This document shows, piece after piece, positions 63,158 to 64,000 of a stretch of 64,000 nt of DNA (position 1 is its first letter; each line of letters opens with the position of its first letter). Origin of the DNA: Undibacter mobilis (GTDB lineage: Bacteria; Pseudomonadota; Alphaproteobacteria; Rhizobiales; Xanthobacteraceae); contig NZ_QRGO01000002.1 of the NCBI RefSeq assembly GCF_003367195.1, positions 616,748 to 680,747 of the forward strand, read 5' to 3'. The notes below the pieces were generated by a model. The model was not told the origin of the DNA. It did not search any database and was given only the letters and a program-made list of their open reading frames with translations. The position numbers and the translations under genes are program-made.

Positions 63158-63793
63158 ATGTTCGGTACGCACGATCTCTGGCTCTTCGTTCTGTCGGCCT
63201 TGCTCCTGAACATCACGCCGGGGCCGGATACGGCGCTTGTTGTGGCGCGCTCGACGCAGATGGGGTTGCGCGGCGGCGTGGCGGCTTCGTTCGGCATTGC
63301 CGGCGGCATTGTCGTGCATATCGCCGCGGCGGCGATCGGCCTGTCGGCGCTGATTGCAGCCTCGGCCACGGCCTTCAGCATCATCAAATATATCGGCGCC
63401 GCCTATCTCATTTATATCGGCCTGCGCATGATATTGAGCCGGCCGGCCATGACACCGAACGACGGCGCGCCGCAACCTGTGGCGCTACCGCTGCGCAGCG
63501 TGTTCTGGCAGGGCTTTTTCAGCAACGCGCTCAATCCCAAGGTCGCGATCTTCTTCCTCGCCTTCCTGCCGCAATTCGTCGGCAACGATGCGCCCTCGAA
63601 GGCGCTGGCTTTCCTGTTCCTCGGCGTCATCTTCATCATCGGCGGAACGGTGTGGAGCCTCATCCTCGCCGTCATCACCGCGCACGCAACGTCGCGCCTG
63701 AAAGCGACCCGCCGCTTCCAACGCCTCATCGACGGCGCCATCGGCGCCATGTTCGTCGCGCTCGGCGTCAAGCTGGCGCTGGTGCAGCGCTGA
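63158..63793 (+). CDS. LysE family amino acid exporter, second copy
   Basis: A 211-residue six-helix exporter of the LysE/RhtB family. NITPGPDTALVVARSTQMGL holds the PGP motif, and NALNPKVAIFFLAFLPQFVG the NPK site. I chose the ATG at 63158 (MFGTHDLWLFVLSALLL), since the frame upstream to 63074 runs inside the palindromic repeat and gives unrelated residues. It is only modestly like the lysE at 60422, so the two are probably not a recent duplication. Confidence 0.9.
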   Translation: MFGTHDLWLFVLSALLLNITPGPDTALVVARSTQMGLRGGVAASFGIAGGIVVHIAAAAIGLSALIAASATAFSIIKYIGAAYLIYIGLRMILSRPAMTPNDGAPQPVALPLRSVFWQGFFSNALNPKVAIFFLAFLPQFVGNDAPSKALAFLFLGVIFIIGGTVWSLILAVITAHATSRLKATRRFQRLIDGAIGAMFVALGVKLALVQR

Positions 63794-63899
63794 TGTGCCG
63801 TAGAGTCGCGCGTCATCGCCCGCATTGTTTGATCGGCCCCGGGCAGGCCGCAGTCCTGAACATCATTCCAAGTGCGCACTCGATAAAACGAGGGCGCGC

Positions 63900-64000
63900 G
63901 GAACGCCGGGGCCCAACAACCCCATGACTCTGTGCGCGTGTTGGTTTGGTAGTGCGCACAGACGTCGTCGCCACGGAAATTGCCGGACTTCCGGCGTTCC
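63900..64000. repeat. Large inverted repeat at right edge
   Basis: GGAACGCCGG (63900-63909) and CCGGCGTTCC (63991-64000) are perfect arms; nested inside are TCTGTGCGC (63929-63937) and GCGCACAGA (63954-63962). The right arm may continue beyond the window, since GCGCGC precedes the left arm. It is likely another dispersed element of this group of bacteria. No gene is seen between 63794 and the edge. Confidence 0.75.

Noticed and set aside
63652-63927. 91-codon frame at the right edge
   Set aside because: It begins inside lysE and ends in the large inverted repeat; composition is Arg/His-rich noise.

Overview
The window is a high-GC, densely packed stretch of bacterial chromosome, almost entirely housekeeping genes. 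It looks like an alphaproteobacterium of the order Hyphomicrobiales (Rhizobiales), probably near the Xanthobacteraceae/Nitrobacteraceae. The reasons are a CcrM-type GANTC methyltransferase with a CtrA-like box and GANTC sites in its leader, an alphaproteobacterial LexA-type direct repeat (GAAC-N7-GAAC), the order mutY / DUF721 / dsbA / smc, the petABC operon, two-subunit glycyl-tRNA synthetase, and many copies of the palindromic intergenic element (GTCATTCCGG...CCGGAATGAC) common in this group. I see no insertion sequence, prophage, CRISPR array, tRNA or rRNA gene.

Layout. 1-9993: pyruvate phosphate dikinase (C-terminus beyond the left edge), a DUF3096 membrane peptide, glySQ, two microproteins, an S49 protease, a TrmN6-like methyltransferase, a DUF2007 protein and a membrane glycosyltransferase, nearly all on the minus strand. 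10070-16609: polyprenyl diphosphate synthase (quinone side chain), ispE, a large TPR protein carrying a peptidoglycan-binding domain, and ETF:quinone oxidoreductase. 16751-26819: a family-4-like uracil-DNA glycosylase, a half-size EamA protein behind a perfect inverted repeat, a cyanide-insensitive-type bd oxidase (cydAB), a GT39-like transferase, rnhB and an SplB-like radical SAM gene behind a LexA-like box, a MarR-GNAT fusion and moaB. 26979-34334: zinc metallopeptidase, ccrM, pncC, an aminotransferase, ridA, DUF892, an SMP-30 protein and mutY. 34363-39970: DUF721, dsbA-like, smc, a small basic Myb-like protein, then a predicted structured RNA. 40078-48653: lemA plus M48 protease, apt and mtnP, petABC (cytochrome bc1), trmL-hemF. 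48662-53160: TauE, DM13, and a tightly overlapping cca / DUF6111 / NUDIX / DUF1285 set. 53379-60283: MoxR / DUF58 / DUF4159 / vWA membrane operon. 60422-64000: two LysE exporters, an HdeA-like protein, a GNAT, a glutathionyl-hydroquinone reductase and a large palindromic repeat running off the right edge.

Functionally, several genes meet at quinone-linked respiration (polyprenyl diphosphate synthase, ETF-QO, bd oxidase, bc1 complex, hemF) and at genome maintenance (UDG, MutY, RNase HII, SMC, CcrM, LexA-box radical SAM). The most unusual signals are non-coding: a three-hairpin RNA candidate with a CCCCCC-UUA-CCCCCC loop upstream of lemA (39844-39970), the regulatory leader of ccrM, the LexA-like box in front of an SplB-like gene, and three families of palindromic repeats. 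I found no wholly new multi-gene system.
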